Assembly: GCA_037481875.1 (NCBI GenBank)
Contig: JBBFKY010000008.1
Location: 90,691 to 154,690 of the forward strand
Length of the DNA stretch: 64,000 bases
Direction: 5' to 3'
From: Desulfosoma sp.
GTDB taxonomy: Bacteria > Desulfobacterota > Syntrophobacteria > Syntrophobacterales > DSM-9756
Part shown: positions 27,876 through 34,571 of the stretch, in pieces
Numbering within the stretch: position 1 is the stretch's first letter
Layout: every line of letters begins with the position of its first letter
Program-made: the position numbers and the translations under genes
Notes under the pieces: model-generated
What the model was told of the DNA's origin: nothing
Database searches by the model: none
Seen by the model: only the letters and a program-made list of their open reading frames with translations

Positions 27876-28742
27876 ATGGATCGTGACACAACCCTGCAAG
27901 ATAAGCCGGTGGATGAGATCCTTGGCATCGCGGAAAAGTTACCGCCCTTTCCCGATGTGGTACAGAAAGTCATGCCTTTGCTCCAGCGCATGGCTCCGGT
28001 GGAAGAGATCGAAGCCGTCATTCGCTATGATCAGGTCATCGCTGCCAAGGTGCTTGCCCTGGCACGATCCCCTCACTACACCCGTGCACAACCGGCCAAA
28101 TCTCTCAAGGACGCCATCATTTCCCTGGGCCAGCGAGCTTTGGTGGAAGTCATTCTGGCCGCCTGTTCGGCACGGTTTCAGGATGATGCGGTCAAAGGCT
28201 ATGATCTTCAAGAGGGGGAACTGTGGGAACATGCCGTAGGCACTGCCATCATGGCGGATCGTATCGCCGAAAAAATCGGAAGCCCAGATCGACTCACTAT
28301 TTATACCGCCGGTCTGTTGCATGATATCGGCAAGACGGTTTTGAACCATTACGTGGACCACTACCTGGACCGCATCATCAAGGCCATCAAAACCCGAAAA
28401 CAAACCTTTCTGGAAGCTGAACGGGAAATCTTGGGCATCGACCATCAGGAATTGGGAGCCCTTATCGCGACACGATGGAATTTTCCGCCCGCCGTGGTCG
28501 CCGGTATCGCGCACCATCATAGTCCTCAAAAGGCCGAAGAAAACCGACAGGTTGCTTCCATCGTTTACGCGGCAAACCGCATGGTCGCCGCCATGGGGAT
28601 CGGAGCGGGTGTGGACGGGTTTCTGAATCCCAACCAAGACCACGTCTTAGAAACCCTAAATCTGGATGGACGTTCCATCGAAAAACTCATGGCCGATGTT
28701 TTCGTAGCCCTGGACGAAACCAAAAAATTTCTGGCCGGCTAG
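27876..28742 (+). CDS. HDOD-domain signalling protein
   Basis: A 288-residue protein made of an HDOD domain. Features include the opening LPPFPDVVQKVMPLL, LARSPHYTRAQPAKSLKDAI, the HD-like LLHDIGKTVLNHY and IAHHHSP. HDOD proteins are signalling or regulatory relatives of HD hydrolases that often lack full catalysis. Here the HD pair is kept, so phosphodiesterase activity cannot be excluded. GGAGAGAAG precedes the ATG at 27876; 27849 is an alternative. The sigma-28-type promoter just upstream and csrA just downstream place it in the flagellar regulon. Confidence 0.9.
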   Translation: MDRDTTLQDKPVDEILGIAEKLPPFPDVVQKVMPLLQRMAPVEEIEAVIRYDQVIAAKVLALARSPHYTRAQPAKSLKDAIISLGQRALVEVILAACSARFQDDAVKGYDLQEGELWEHAVGTAIMADRIAEKIGSPDRLTIYTAGLLHDIGKTVLNHYVDHYLDRIIKAIKTRKQTFLEAEREILGIDHQELGALIATRWNFPPAVVAGIAHHHSPQKAEENRQVASIVYAANRMVAAMGIGAGVDGFLNPNQDHVLETLNLDGRSIEKLMADVFVALDETKKFLAG

Positions 28743-28985
28743 AAAATTTTCATCGCGAAAAAAGAAACGAGCCTCGTTGCCCGGTCGAGAGAAAGGTTTC
28801 AGGGTGGCCTTGGATACATGTTTCTGCTAAGGTGTTCCCGAAGAGCGGGCGTTCGTAGCGGGGCGGCGTCTCAGCACCTCGGCCGGAATCTTCCCGAAAG
28901 CCTCTGCGAACTCCGCGCTTAGGCGGTACGTTTTCCCTTCTTTTGCGCCGCCGCGGCAAGAACCACCGTCGCAACGGGGGACACC

Positions 28986-29222
28986 ATGCTCATACTGACC
29001 CGCAAGGTGGGCGAAGCTATTCGCATCGGGGACGATATTCAGGTGGTCATCACCGCCGTGGACCAGAACAAGGTAAAGGTAGGTATTCAAAGTCCCCGCC
29101 ACGTGCCTATTTTTCGCGAGGAACTCTATCAAAAGATCCAGGAAGAAAACCGGCAGGCGGCCGCCATGCAGACCGAGGATCTGGAAGAAATTTTGGATCG
29201 TCTACCGACAAGAACACCTTGA
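28986..29222 (+). CDS. csrA: carbon storage regulator CsrA
   Basis: An RNA-binding translational regulator (78 residues, slightly long) that binds GGA motifs, usually over ribosome binding sites. MLILTRKVGEAIRIGDDI and VKVGIQSPRHVPIFREEL are the hallmark beta-strands; the RNA-contact residues L4, R6 and R44 are intact by position. A GGGGGA site precedes the ATG. It is followed by an MNT/HEPN pair and then by fliW. In other bacteria FliW is a protein antagonist of CsrA, and free flagellin releases CsrA to repress flagellin translation. The gap upstream (28743-28985) shows nothing I can name. Confidence 0.95.
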   Translation: MLILTRKVGEAIRIGDDIQVVITAVDQNKVKVGIQSPRHVPIFREELYQKIQEENRQAAAMQTEDLEEILDRLPTRTP

Positions 29223-29252
29223 ATGCTCGGCGCCTTTGAGCATTGAGTTTGA

Positions 29253-29792
29253 ATGAGAGCCATGAACTGGAACATCATTAGAGGTCGGCTCAAAACTTTT
29301 TCCCCGCACCACGAAGCTTATGTTGAAGCGGTCTTAGGGCAAATTTCGGCCCACGACCAAGACCAACTCCTGGCCTGCGCCATCTTCGGTTCTTACGCCC
29401 GTAAGGAAAACCGACTCAATTCTGACCTGGATCTTCTCCTTATTCTTGACGTTAAGGAAGGCTTCACCCAACGCATGGCGCGGTTCGTGGAACAAATCGA
29501 GCTAAAACATGAATCCCTGGCTCAAGAACTGTATGAACAAGAGGGGATAATTTGTGAGATCTCCCCTTACATTCTCATGCGGCAGGAGGCGCTAGTCGTC
29601 CACCCTGTTTACTATGATCTTGTGTCCCACCACGTCATCGTTCATGACCCCCACGGACTCATACGGCACATTGTGCACCGGGTGGAAGAGTATCTCACGA
29701 AAAAGGGAGCCCATAAGGAAACGGTGGTCACGGGCTGGCTCTGGCACGTAAAGGATGCCGAGATTCCCAACGTCCTCGAGGTTGCGCCATGA
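29253..29792 (+). CDS. MNT-type nucleotidyltransferase domain protein
   Basis: A 179-residue protein with a minimal nucleotidyltransferase domain. Its signature G-S-Y-A-R-K-E-N-R-L-N-S-D-L-D-L (about residues 46-61) carries both metal-binding aspartates. The C-terminal 70 residues are helical. Its stop overlaps the start of a HEPN gene as ATGA. MNT/HEPN pairs form toxin-antitoxin modules in which the MNT protein is the antitoxin, in known cases by AMPylating the HEPN toxin. An ATG at 29262 is an alternative start. The pair lies between csrA and fliW, an unusual place for such a module. Confidence 0.85.
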   Translation: MRAMNWNIIRGRLKTFSPHHEAYVEAVLGQISAHDQDQLLACAIFGSYARKENRLNSDLDLLLILDVKEGFTQRMARFVEQIELKHESLAQELYEQEGIICEISPYILMRQEALVVHPVYYDLVSHHVIVHDPHGLIRHIVHRVEEYLTKKGAHKETVVTGWLWHVKDAEIPNVLEVAP

Positions 29793-30172
29793 GAACGGAC
29801 AATCTCACCCAAGCTTATCTTCACAAGGCCAAAGTCCATTTGGAAGCTCTCGGCTTTTTCAAGGATAGGGAAGCCTATTCGGATGTGGTCCCTGAGGCTC
29901 AAGAACTTGTGGAATTGCTGATGAAAGCTGTTTTCCGAGCAGCGGGCGCGAAGGTTCCCAAAGTCCATGACGTGGGAAAGGTCCTTGAAAAGTATCGAGA
30001 GCATCTTCCTCAAAGCTTGACGAGTCATCTCCATGAGATTCGACGCATTCGTAAGAGGCTTCGAAAGGAACGTGAGCTCAGTTTTTACGGAGCTGACGAC
30101 TTTATTCCCACGGAAGAATACCACGTGGAAGACGCGGAACACGCTATCTGTGACGCAACTTTCGTGGACTAG
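29789..30172 (+). CDS. HEPN-domain protein
   Basis: A 127-residue all-helical protein. It has the HEPN pattern: LTQAYLHKAKVHLEALGFF, then EAQELVELLMKAVFRAAG, then VPKVHDVGKVLEKY, and a C-terminal RELSFYGADDF. The RNase motif of active HEPN toxins (R-x4-6-H) is not visible, so catalysis by the usual mechanism is doubtful. It overlaps the MNT gene by four bases and is followed 53 bases later by fliW. It could be a toxin partner or a regulatory subunit of the nucleotidyltransferase. Confidence 0.82.
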   Translation: MRTDNLTQAYLHKAKVHLEALGFFKDREAYSDVVPEAQELVELLMKAVFRAAGAKVPKVHDVGKVLEKYREHLPQSLTSHLHEIRRIRKRLRKERELSFYGADDFIPTEEYHVEDAEHAICDATFVD

Positions 30173-30225
30173 GTAGTCTGGGAAATGTTCGAGACGTGCC
30201 AGAAAAAGGAAGAAGAAGAACCCAC

Positions 30226-30657
30226 ATGAAAATCGAAACCAGCCGATTCGGAACCCTGGAGTTGGACGAAAGCACCTTTATCCACTTTCCATGGGGCATT
30301 CCCGGTTTTGAAGAGATCAAACGCTACGTGCTCTTGGAACATCGGCAGGGACCGTTCAAGTGGCTTCAAGCCGTCGATCATCCCGACGTGGCCTTTGTGG
30401 TCGCTCCGCCCGACATCTTCGGCGTTCACTACAAAGTCCCGGAAAATCGAATGTCGGTCCTTGAGCTGCAGGATTCAAACGATCTTGCCATACTGCTTCT
30501 GGTTTCGTTGGACAGGACCACACGCACGGTGCGCCCTCATGTACGGGCCCCTCTGCTCCTGAATGCGTCCAATCGCCGAGCCTACCAGTGGGTCATAGAA
30601 GCCGGAGAACAGGTAAACATTTTGACCATCCAGGAATCATCGAACGCGGTCGAATAA
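30226..30657 (+). CDS. fliW: flagellar assembly factor FliW
   Basis: A 143-residue protein that binds both flagellin and CsrA and links flagellin secretion to translation. Hallmarks: MKIETSRFGTLELDES, FPWGIPGFEEIKRYVLLE, and VRPHVRAPLLLNASNRRAYQ near the C-terminus. The start at 30226 is preferred over 30196 because it matches family N-termini; GAAGAAGAA lies upstream. It ends the plus-strand flagellar group and is convergent with the FliT/FlgN-like gene. Confidence 0.95.
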   Translation: MKIETSRFGTLELDESTFIHFPWGIPGFEEIKRYVLLEHRQGPFKWLQAVDHPDVAFVVAPPDIFGVHYKVPENRMSVLELQDSNDLAILLLVSLDRTTRTVRPHVRAPLLLNASNRRAYQWVIEAGEQVNILTIQESSNAVE

Positions 30658-30663
30658 GGCAAA

Positions 30664-30705
30664 TCCCCTGAATTCCCACGGCCGGAGGCGTGGAAGCTCA
30701 GGGGA
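30664..30705. terminator. hairpin between convergent flagellar operons
   Basis: TCCCCTGA (30664-30671) pairs with TCAGGGGA (30698-30705), and TTCCCACG with CGTGGAAG forms an inner stem. It sits in the 85-base gap between fliW and the convergent minus-strand gene and probably ends transcription from both sides, although no T-run is present. Confidence 0.5.
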
Positions 30706-30742
30706 CCTGAGGGTCGTCGATCCCTTGGGAACGAGAAAAAAT

Positions 30743-31111
30743 TCAGCCAAGATCCGCGATTTTCTGATACTGCCGGGAAACGGCCTGAGCCTTTTGCATA
30801 CCGGCAAGTTTTTCCCCGGTGCGGGTCAGAGCTGTGGCGAGTGCGTTGAGACAGGCGTCGTGGCTTTGTTGCAGCTCCGCAAACAGGGAATAGGCTTGGT
30901 TTCTGGAGGACTCGTCTTGAAAGGTTTCGACGACAGAGGAAAAGTTCAAAAGGTTCCGGACCCGGTAAAAAGTGTCTTGGCATCGTGAAACGAGACCTTC
31001 AATGTCTTCGGCCTCGGCGTCTTCGTGGGCGGCCTTCTGCAAGGCGTGAAGATCCGCACGAAGATCCTGAATCAGGTGAGCCAGGACCTGGATGGCGTCG
31101 AGTGTCTCCAT
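30743..31111 (-). CDS. FliT/FlgN-like flagellar export chaperone (tentative)
   Basis: A 122-residue, entirely helical, acidic protein, beginning METLDAIQVLAHLIQDLRADL. Its size and helix content fit flagellar export chaperones such as FliT or FlgN. Its position right after fliD and two fliS genes is where fliT is usually found. Direct sequence identity to FliT is not clear to me, so the name is a context-based guess. AAAGGAAAGG precedes the ATG. It is the last gene of the minus-strand fliD operon. Confidence 0.5.
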   Translation of the reverse strand: METLDAIQVLAHLIQDLRADLHALQKAAHEDAEAEDIEGLVSRCQDTFYRVRNLLNFSSVVETFQDESSRNQAYSLFAELQQSHDACLNALATALTRTGEKLAGMQKAQAVSRQYQKIADLG

Positions 31112-31138
31112 GAAACCTTTCCTTTTCCCACTTGTGTC

Positions 31139-31579
31139 TTAAGCCGTCACAGACCTAGCCCAGTTCCCGGCAACTTCCTGAACATCCAGATTCAGTTCTC
31201 CCCGATCGTATTTCCTTTTCACTTCCTGCCAGCCTTCCCGAAGTTCTTTCAAGATATCGATCAGGTTATTGTAGGTTTCCGGCGGTTTTGTAGAATTGAT
31301 GCCGATGAGTTCCCGAAGGAGGTAATTATAGATTCGTGAAAGGTTAACGGCGATTTCACCGCCGCGTTCGAAATCCAAGCCCACCAAAAGCTCCGTGATA
31401 AGGTCCTGCCCATGGCGAATGCGTTCATAGGCCGCATCCATGCAGTGGGAAGCATGGTATTCCTTGGCCTGCTGTAGATCGCGAATGGTCGCATCGTAGC
31501 ACATGAGGACAAGGCTGGCGATGTCCGCCGTTTCCACGTTGGTCCTTCGGTAAGCTTCCTGAGCCATGTTCATCATCAT
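31139..31579 (-). CDS. fliS: flagellar protein FliS, copy 2
   Basis: A FliS-type chaperone (146 residues) that caps the C-terminus of flagellin before export. It has the family core AYRRTNVETAD, LVLMCYDATIRDLQQAK and LDFERGGEIAVNLSRIYNYLLREL. The start among several Met codons is uncertain (31594, 31579 or 31573). It directly follows another FliS gene with clear identity in the segment ERGGEIAVNL-RIYNY-LRELI, so the two are tandem duplicates. The C-terminal tail beyond residue 120 is longer than in copy 1. Confidence 0.88.
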   Translation of the reverse strand: MMMNMAQEAYRRTNVETADIASLVLMCYDATIRDLQQAKEYHASHCMDAAYERIRHGQDLITELLVGLDFERGGEIAVNLSRIYNYLLRELIGINSTKPPETYNNLIDILKELREGWQEVKRKYDRGELNLDVQEVAGNWARSVTA

Positions 31580-31604
31580 GGATTCAACCTCCACAGGCCT
31601 TCTT

Positions 31605-31976
31605 CTACACGACAGCGGTTATCTGAACCCAAGCTTCTCGAAGATCCCCGGCCATGGAAATCATACGACCCAGAGTCCCCTGGGCTTGGGTGTCATGAAC
31701 AGCGATGAGCTCTCGAAGCATGTAATTGTAGATTCGGCCCAGGTTGACGGCAATTTCTCCACCTCGTTCGTAGTCCAAACCGATCAGAAGTTCCGTGAGA
31801 ATATCCTGGGCGTGTCGAAGCCGATCCATGAACAGATCGTACCGGCCTTCTGCGTGAGCGTGTTTCGCGTCTTGCAAATCCTCGATGAAAGTGTCGTAGC
31901 ACCTGACGATAAGATTCAAAAAATCGCCGTTGGAAGCGTCATGACATTGGCTTACTGGCAGGGCACACGCGGTCAT
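31605..31976 (-). CDS. fliS: flagellar protein FliS, copy 1
   Basis: A 123-residue FliS homologue with IVRCYDTFIEDLQDAK and LDYERGGEIAVNLGRIYNYMLREL. The ATG at 31976 is preferred over 32024 because AAGGAGG lies six bases upstream. It is 81 bases downstream of fliD and 25 bases before the second copy. One paralogue may serve flagellin and the other a different substrate, or both may serve the one flagellin seen here. Confidence 0.88.
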   Translation of the reverse strand: MTACALPVSQCHDASNGDFLNLIVRCYDTFIEDLQDAKHAHAEGRYDLFMDRLRHAQDILTELLIGLDYERGGEIAVNLGRIYNYMLRELIAVHDTQAQGTLGRMISMAGDLREAWVQITAVV

Positions 31977-32057
31977 TTTTTCCTCCTTGCTGTCAATTTT
32001 TTCCGCTCCAGAACCATACATCAACGGTGGGAATGGCTCCCTTTGAACAGGCTCCTC

Positions 32058-33368
32058 TCACGCGCTTTGTGACATGCTGGAAAAGAGCTTGGAAAGGTTC
32101 GACATCTGCTCGTTTAAGGTGCTCATGGCTTTGTCCATGGCCACAAACCTGGCCCTCATTCGTTCTATGTCGGCATCGATGCGATCTTCCAGCTTCTGCA
32201 TACGATCGTCCAGCGACTTAATCTTTCCCTGAACACTCTTCTTTTGCATGGTGACCGTGCCATCCAGGGAATCCGTGAGCCCGTTCAAAACGGATTGCAA
32301 GCCTTGAGCCATTGTATTGAATGCCGAGACTGTACCGGAAAAATCCTGCAACAGGGCGTCCTTGAACTTATCGGCGTTCAGTTCGAGGGTGCCTGACCGG
32401 GAAAATGTGATACCGTAACTGAAAAGTTCCTGATCGAGTACGGTGCTCTGCAAACGGGTCTTGATGGAACGAAGCGTGGCATCGCCGAAAAGCACTCCTC
32501 CGGTCTTTTCGCTGAGCGCATTGTAGCTGAACTGCTCGTTGATGTATTTGACAAGGCCGTTGTAAGCATCGACGAAATTTTGAATCTTTTCGGTGATGCC
32601 GCTTTCATCCCTCTCCACATCAAGGGTGATGGTGGTGTTGGCATCCGCACCGCGCAGCTGAAGAGTGACTCCTGGAATGGCATCGGTGATGGTGTTGGAA
32701 GAGCGCGTCATGGCAATGCCGTCGATGGTAAAGGAGGCATCGACGCCGGCCTGAAGAGTGGAAAAATAATCTCCTGCGGCATCGGTGAACGAGATGCCTG
32801 CGGTGCCTTCATTTTCACTTGTGAGGATAAGCCGATAGTCGGAATCGGACACTTTGAGCACGCTGGCGATAACGCCGGTGGGGTTGGAACCCGTGTTCAG
32901 GCTGTTGATCTCGTCTCGAAGGGTATTGAGGTTTTTCCCATCCAAGCTGACTTCTTGACCGCTGATGGTGATGGTCCCGGTCCATTCGGTGGGATCGGAC
33001 GCCGAAGTCACGGATGTGGACTGCAGTTTTTCGGCCTTGGCCAGCTGAGTGACCTGAATATCAAACCGGCCTCTGGCTGCTCCGGAACCCACTGCCACCG
33101 TCAGAAGGTTTTCCGGATTGACGCCGCTGGAAGTTTTCAAGGAAGCCGAGAAAACATCGAAGTCGCCGGTATCCTTGATCTTTTGAACCGCAGAGAGCAA
33201 ATCCGAAAGTTTGGTGGAAACCGTGTTCCAGGCGGAAAGCACATCCTCCTGATTCTTTTTCTGCCGTTCCAAGGGCTTGATAAACTGGTTTTCTTCCACG
33301 CGACGAAGCTGTTCCAGCAGGCTCTGCCAATCAAGTCCGCTTCCTACGCCACTGAGACTGAACCCCAT
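32058..33368 (-). CDS. fliD: flagellar hook-associated protein 2 (filament cap) FliD
   Basis: A 436-residue cap protein needed for flagellin polymerisation at the filament tip. The N-terminal motif FSLSGVGSGLDWQSLLEQL and the C-terminal helix DRMQKLEDRIDADIERMRAR flank a strand-rich central part (FDIQVTQLAKAEKLQS), as usual. The ATG at 33368 is preferred over 33437 because GGGAGGTG lies upstream. A sigma-28-type promoter at 33449-33476 lies about 90 bases upstream. The order fliD, fliS, fliS, fliT-like is a typical late flagellar operon. Confidence 0.95.
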   Translation of the reverse strand: MGFSLSGVGSGLDWQSLLEQLRRVEENQFIKPLERQKKNQEDVLSAWNTVSTKLSDLLSAVQKIKDTGDFDVFSASLKTSSGVNPENLLTVAVGSGAARGRFDIQVTQLAKAEKLQSTSVTSASDPTEWTGTITISGQEVSLDGKNLNTLRDEINSLNTGSNPTGVIASVLKVSDSDYRLILTSENEGTAGISFTDAAGDYFSTLQAGVDASFTIDGIAMTRSSNTITDAIPGVTLQLRGADANTTITLDVERDESGITEKIQNFVDAYNGLVKYINEQFSYNALSEKTGGVLFGDATLRSIKTRLQSTVLDQELFSYGITFSRSGTLELNADKFKDALLQDFSGTVSAFNTMAQGLQSVLNGLTDSLDGTVTMQKKSVQGKIKSLDDRMQKLEDRIDADIERMRARFVAMDKAMSTLNEQMSNLSKLFSSMSQSA

Positions 33369-33448
33369 GGACGCACCTCCCACTCTCCAAGTGCCGCCCT
33401 TCACCTGATCGGCAACACCTTTTGTTTTTGAATTCACCCTTGCCTAAT

Positions 33449-33476
33449 TTATCGGCATGAAAAGATGAAAACTTGA
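33449..33476 (-). promoter_or_regulatory. sigma-28 (FliA)-type promoter for the fliD operon
   Basis: On the minus strand: TCAAGTTT (-35), 12 bases, GCCGATAA (-10). The -10 is a perfect consensus match and the -35 differs from TAAAGTTT at one base. It is placed about 80 bases before the fliD start. Confidence 0.75.
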
Positions 33477-33552
33477 CACATTTTCTGAAGGAATCCATCG
33501 AGTTTGCCCAAAACGGCCGAGGAAGCCGTCGGCGTTTAAAGTCTCTGAAAGG

Positions 33553-33592
33553 AAAAAGGGGTAGCTCCCTTTTAGGAACCACCCCCTTTTTT
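33553..33592 (-). terminator. rho-independent terminator of fliC
   Basis: On the minus strand AAAAAAGGGGGTGGTTCC, a short loop, then GGGAGCTACCCCTTTTTCC form a GC-rich hairpin with a T-run, 33 bases past the flagellin stop. It separates fliC from the fliD promoter. Confidence 0.7.
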
Positions 33593-33624
33593 CGGACTGG
33601 TAGAACGTAAGACGGCTCGTTCTT

Positions 33625-34461
33625 TTACCTCAAGAGGGTCAGAATCTGCTGGGGTGCCGCGTTGGCCTGGGCTAACATGGCCATTCCGGCCTGCTGCAGG
33701 ATCTGAGTTTTGGTAAATTGAGTGACTTCATAAGCCATGTCTGCATCCCGAATGGCCGACTCGGAGGCCGAATAGTTTTCAATCATAATATTCAGGTTGT
33801 CCATGGTGTGCTGCAGACGGTTCTGATAGGCGCCGATTTCGGCCATGTAGGTATTGATACTGGTGATGGCTGTATCGAGCGCGTCCATGGCCGCTTGGGC
33901 AGCGGACTGCGTTCCAATTCTGCTTGCGCTGACTCCCAAGGCAGCCGAAGAAACCGCTTGCAGTTCAACCTGCAATTGATCGTGGGATCTATTAAGCGAG
34001 CCGATCTGGAAGGTGAAAGAGGCGGCTGTTCCGGTTCCTGTCGAGTAAACCAACGTGACCCCATTATATTGCGATGTCATGGCGATTCGATCGAGTTCCG
34101 CCTGAAGTTGAGTGAACTCAGTGTTAAGCAATTCCCTGTTCGCGTTCGTGATTTGTCCGCCGGCTGCTTGAGTTGCCAGATCCTTCATGCGGACCAGAAT
34201 GTTATACATTTCATGATAGGCCCCATCGGCCACCTGCAGCATAGAATTAGATTCCGTGGCGTTTTGGTAAGCCACCCTCAAGGATGAAATTCTAGCCTTG
34301 AAGGTGTTGGCCACGGCATAACCTGCCGCATCGTCAGCCGCCTTGTTGATGCGGTAACCCGTGGACAATCGTTCCAGCGCATTCTGCATGTTGCGATTAT
34401 TGACGGTCAGATTACGCTGAACATTCAATGAAGCAATGTTGGTGTTGATTCGAAGTGCCAT
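33625..34461 (-). CDS. fliC: flagellin
   Basis: A short flagellin of 278 residues, consisting mainly of the conserved D0/D1 helices with a small variable centre. The N-terminus MALRINTNIASLNVQRNL and the LSTGYRINKAADDAAGYAV block, and the C-terminal DADMAYEVTQFTK ... QANAAPQQILTLLR block, are canonical. AAGGAGG lies seven bases before the ATG. The sigma-28-type promoter is about 80 bases upstream, overlapping the stop codon of a glycosyltransferase gene. CsrA/FliW control of translation is likely because the leader has several GGA motifs, one over the ribosome binding site. Confidence 0.97.
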   Translation of the reverse strand: MALRINTNIASLNVQRNLTVNNRNMQNALERLSTGYRINKAADDAAGYAVANTFKARISSLRVAYQNATESNSMLQVADGAYHEMYNILVRMKDLATQAAGGQITNANRELLNTEFTQLQAELDRIAMTSQYNGVTLVYSTGTGTAASFTFQIGSLNRSHDQLQVELQAVSSAALGVSASRIGTQSAAQAAMDALDTAITSINTYMAEIGAYQNRLQHTMDNLNIMIENYSASESAIRDADMAYEVTQFTKTQILQQAGMAMLAQANAAPQQILTLLR

Positions 34462-34490
34462 GGGAAATCCTCCTTGATCCTTTTGGTCTT
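34462..34490 (-). promoter_or_regulatory. flagellin leader with possible CsrA sites
   Basis: On the minus strand the leader reads AAAAGGATCAAGGAGGATTT just before the ATG. It has AGGA twice plus GGA, one over the Shine-Dalgarno sequence; a GGGA motif lies slightly upstream near 34500. This arrangement is that of known CsrA-repressed flagellin messages. Confidence 0.45.
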
Positions 34491-34543
34491 TGACATCCCT
34501 GTCTCGTTAAGGTCTACCAGTCCGCTTTTCGCTTTCATTTACT

Positions 34544-34571
34544 GTATCGACAGGATTTCCCAATCCCTTTA
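34544..34571 (-). promoter_or_regulatory. sigma-28 (FliA)-type promoter for fliC
   Basis: On the minus strand: TAAAGGGA (34571-34564), 12 bases, GTCGATAC (34551-34544). Six of eight -10 bases and five of eight -35 bases match the consensus, and the 12-base spacer equals that of the other two sites. The -35 includes the stop codon of the upstream glycosyltransferase gene. Confidence 0.6.

Noticed and set aside
27939-28643. 234-codon minus-strand frame
   Set aside because: It is antisense to the HDOD gene and shows no domain.
32580-33431. 283-codon plus-strand frame
   Set aside because: It is antisense to fliD; glycine/histidine-rich shadow without a start signal.
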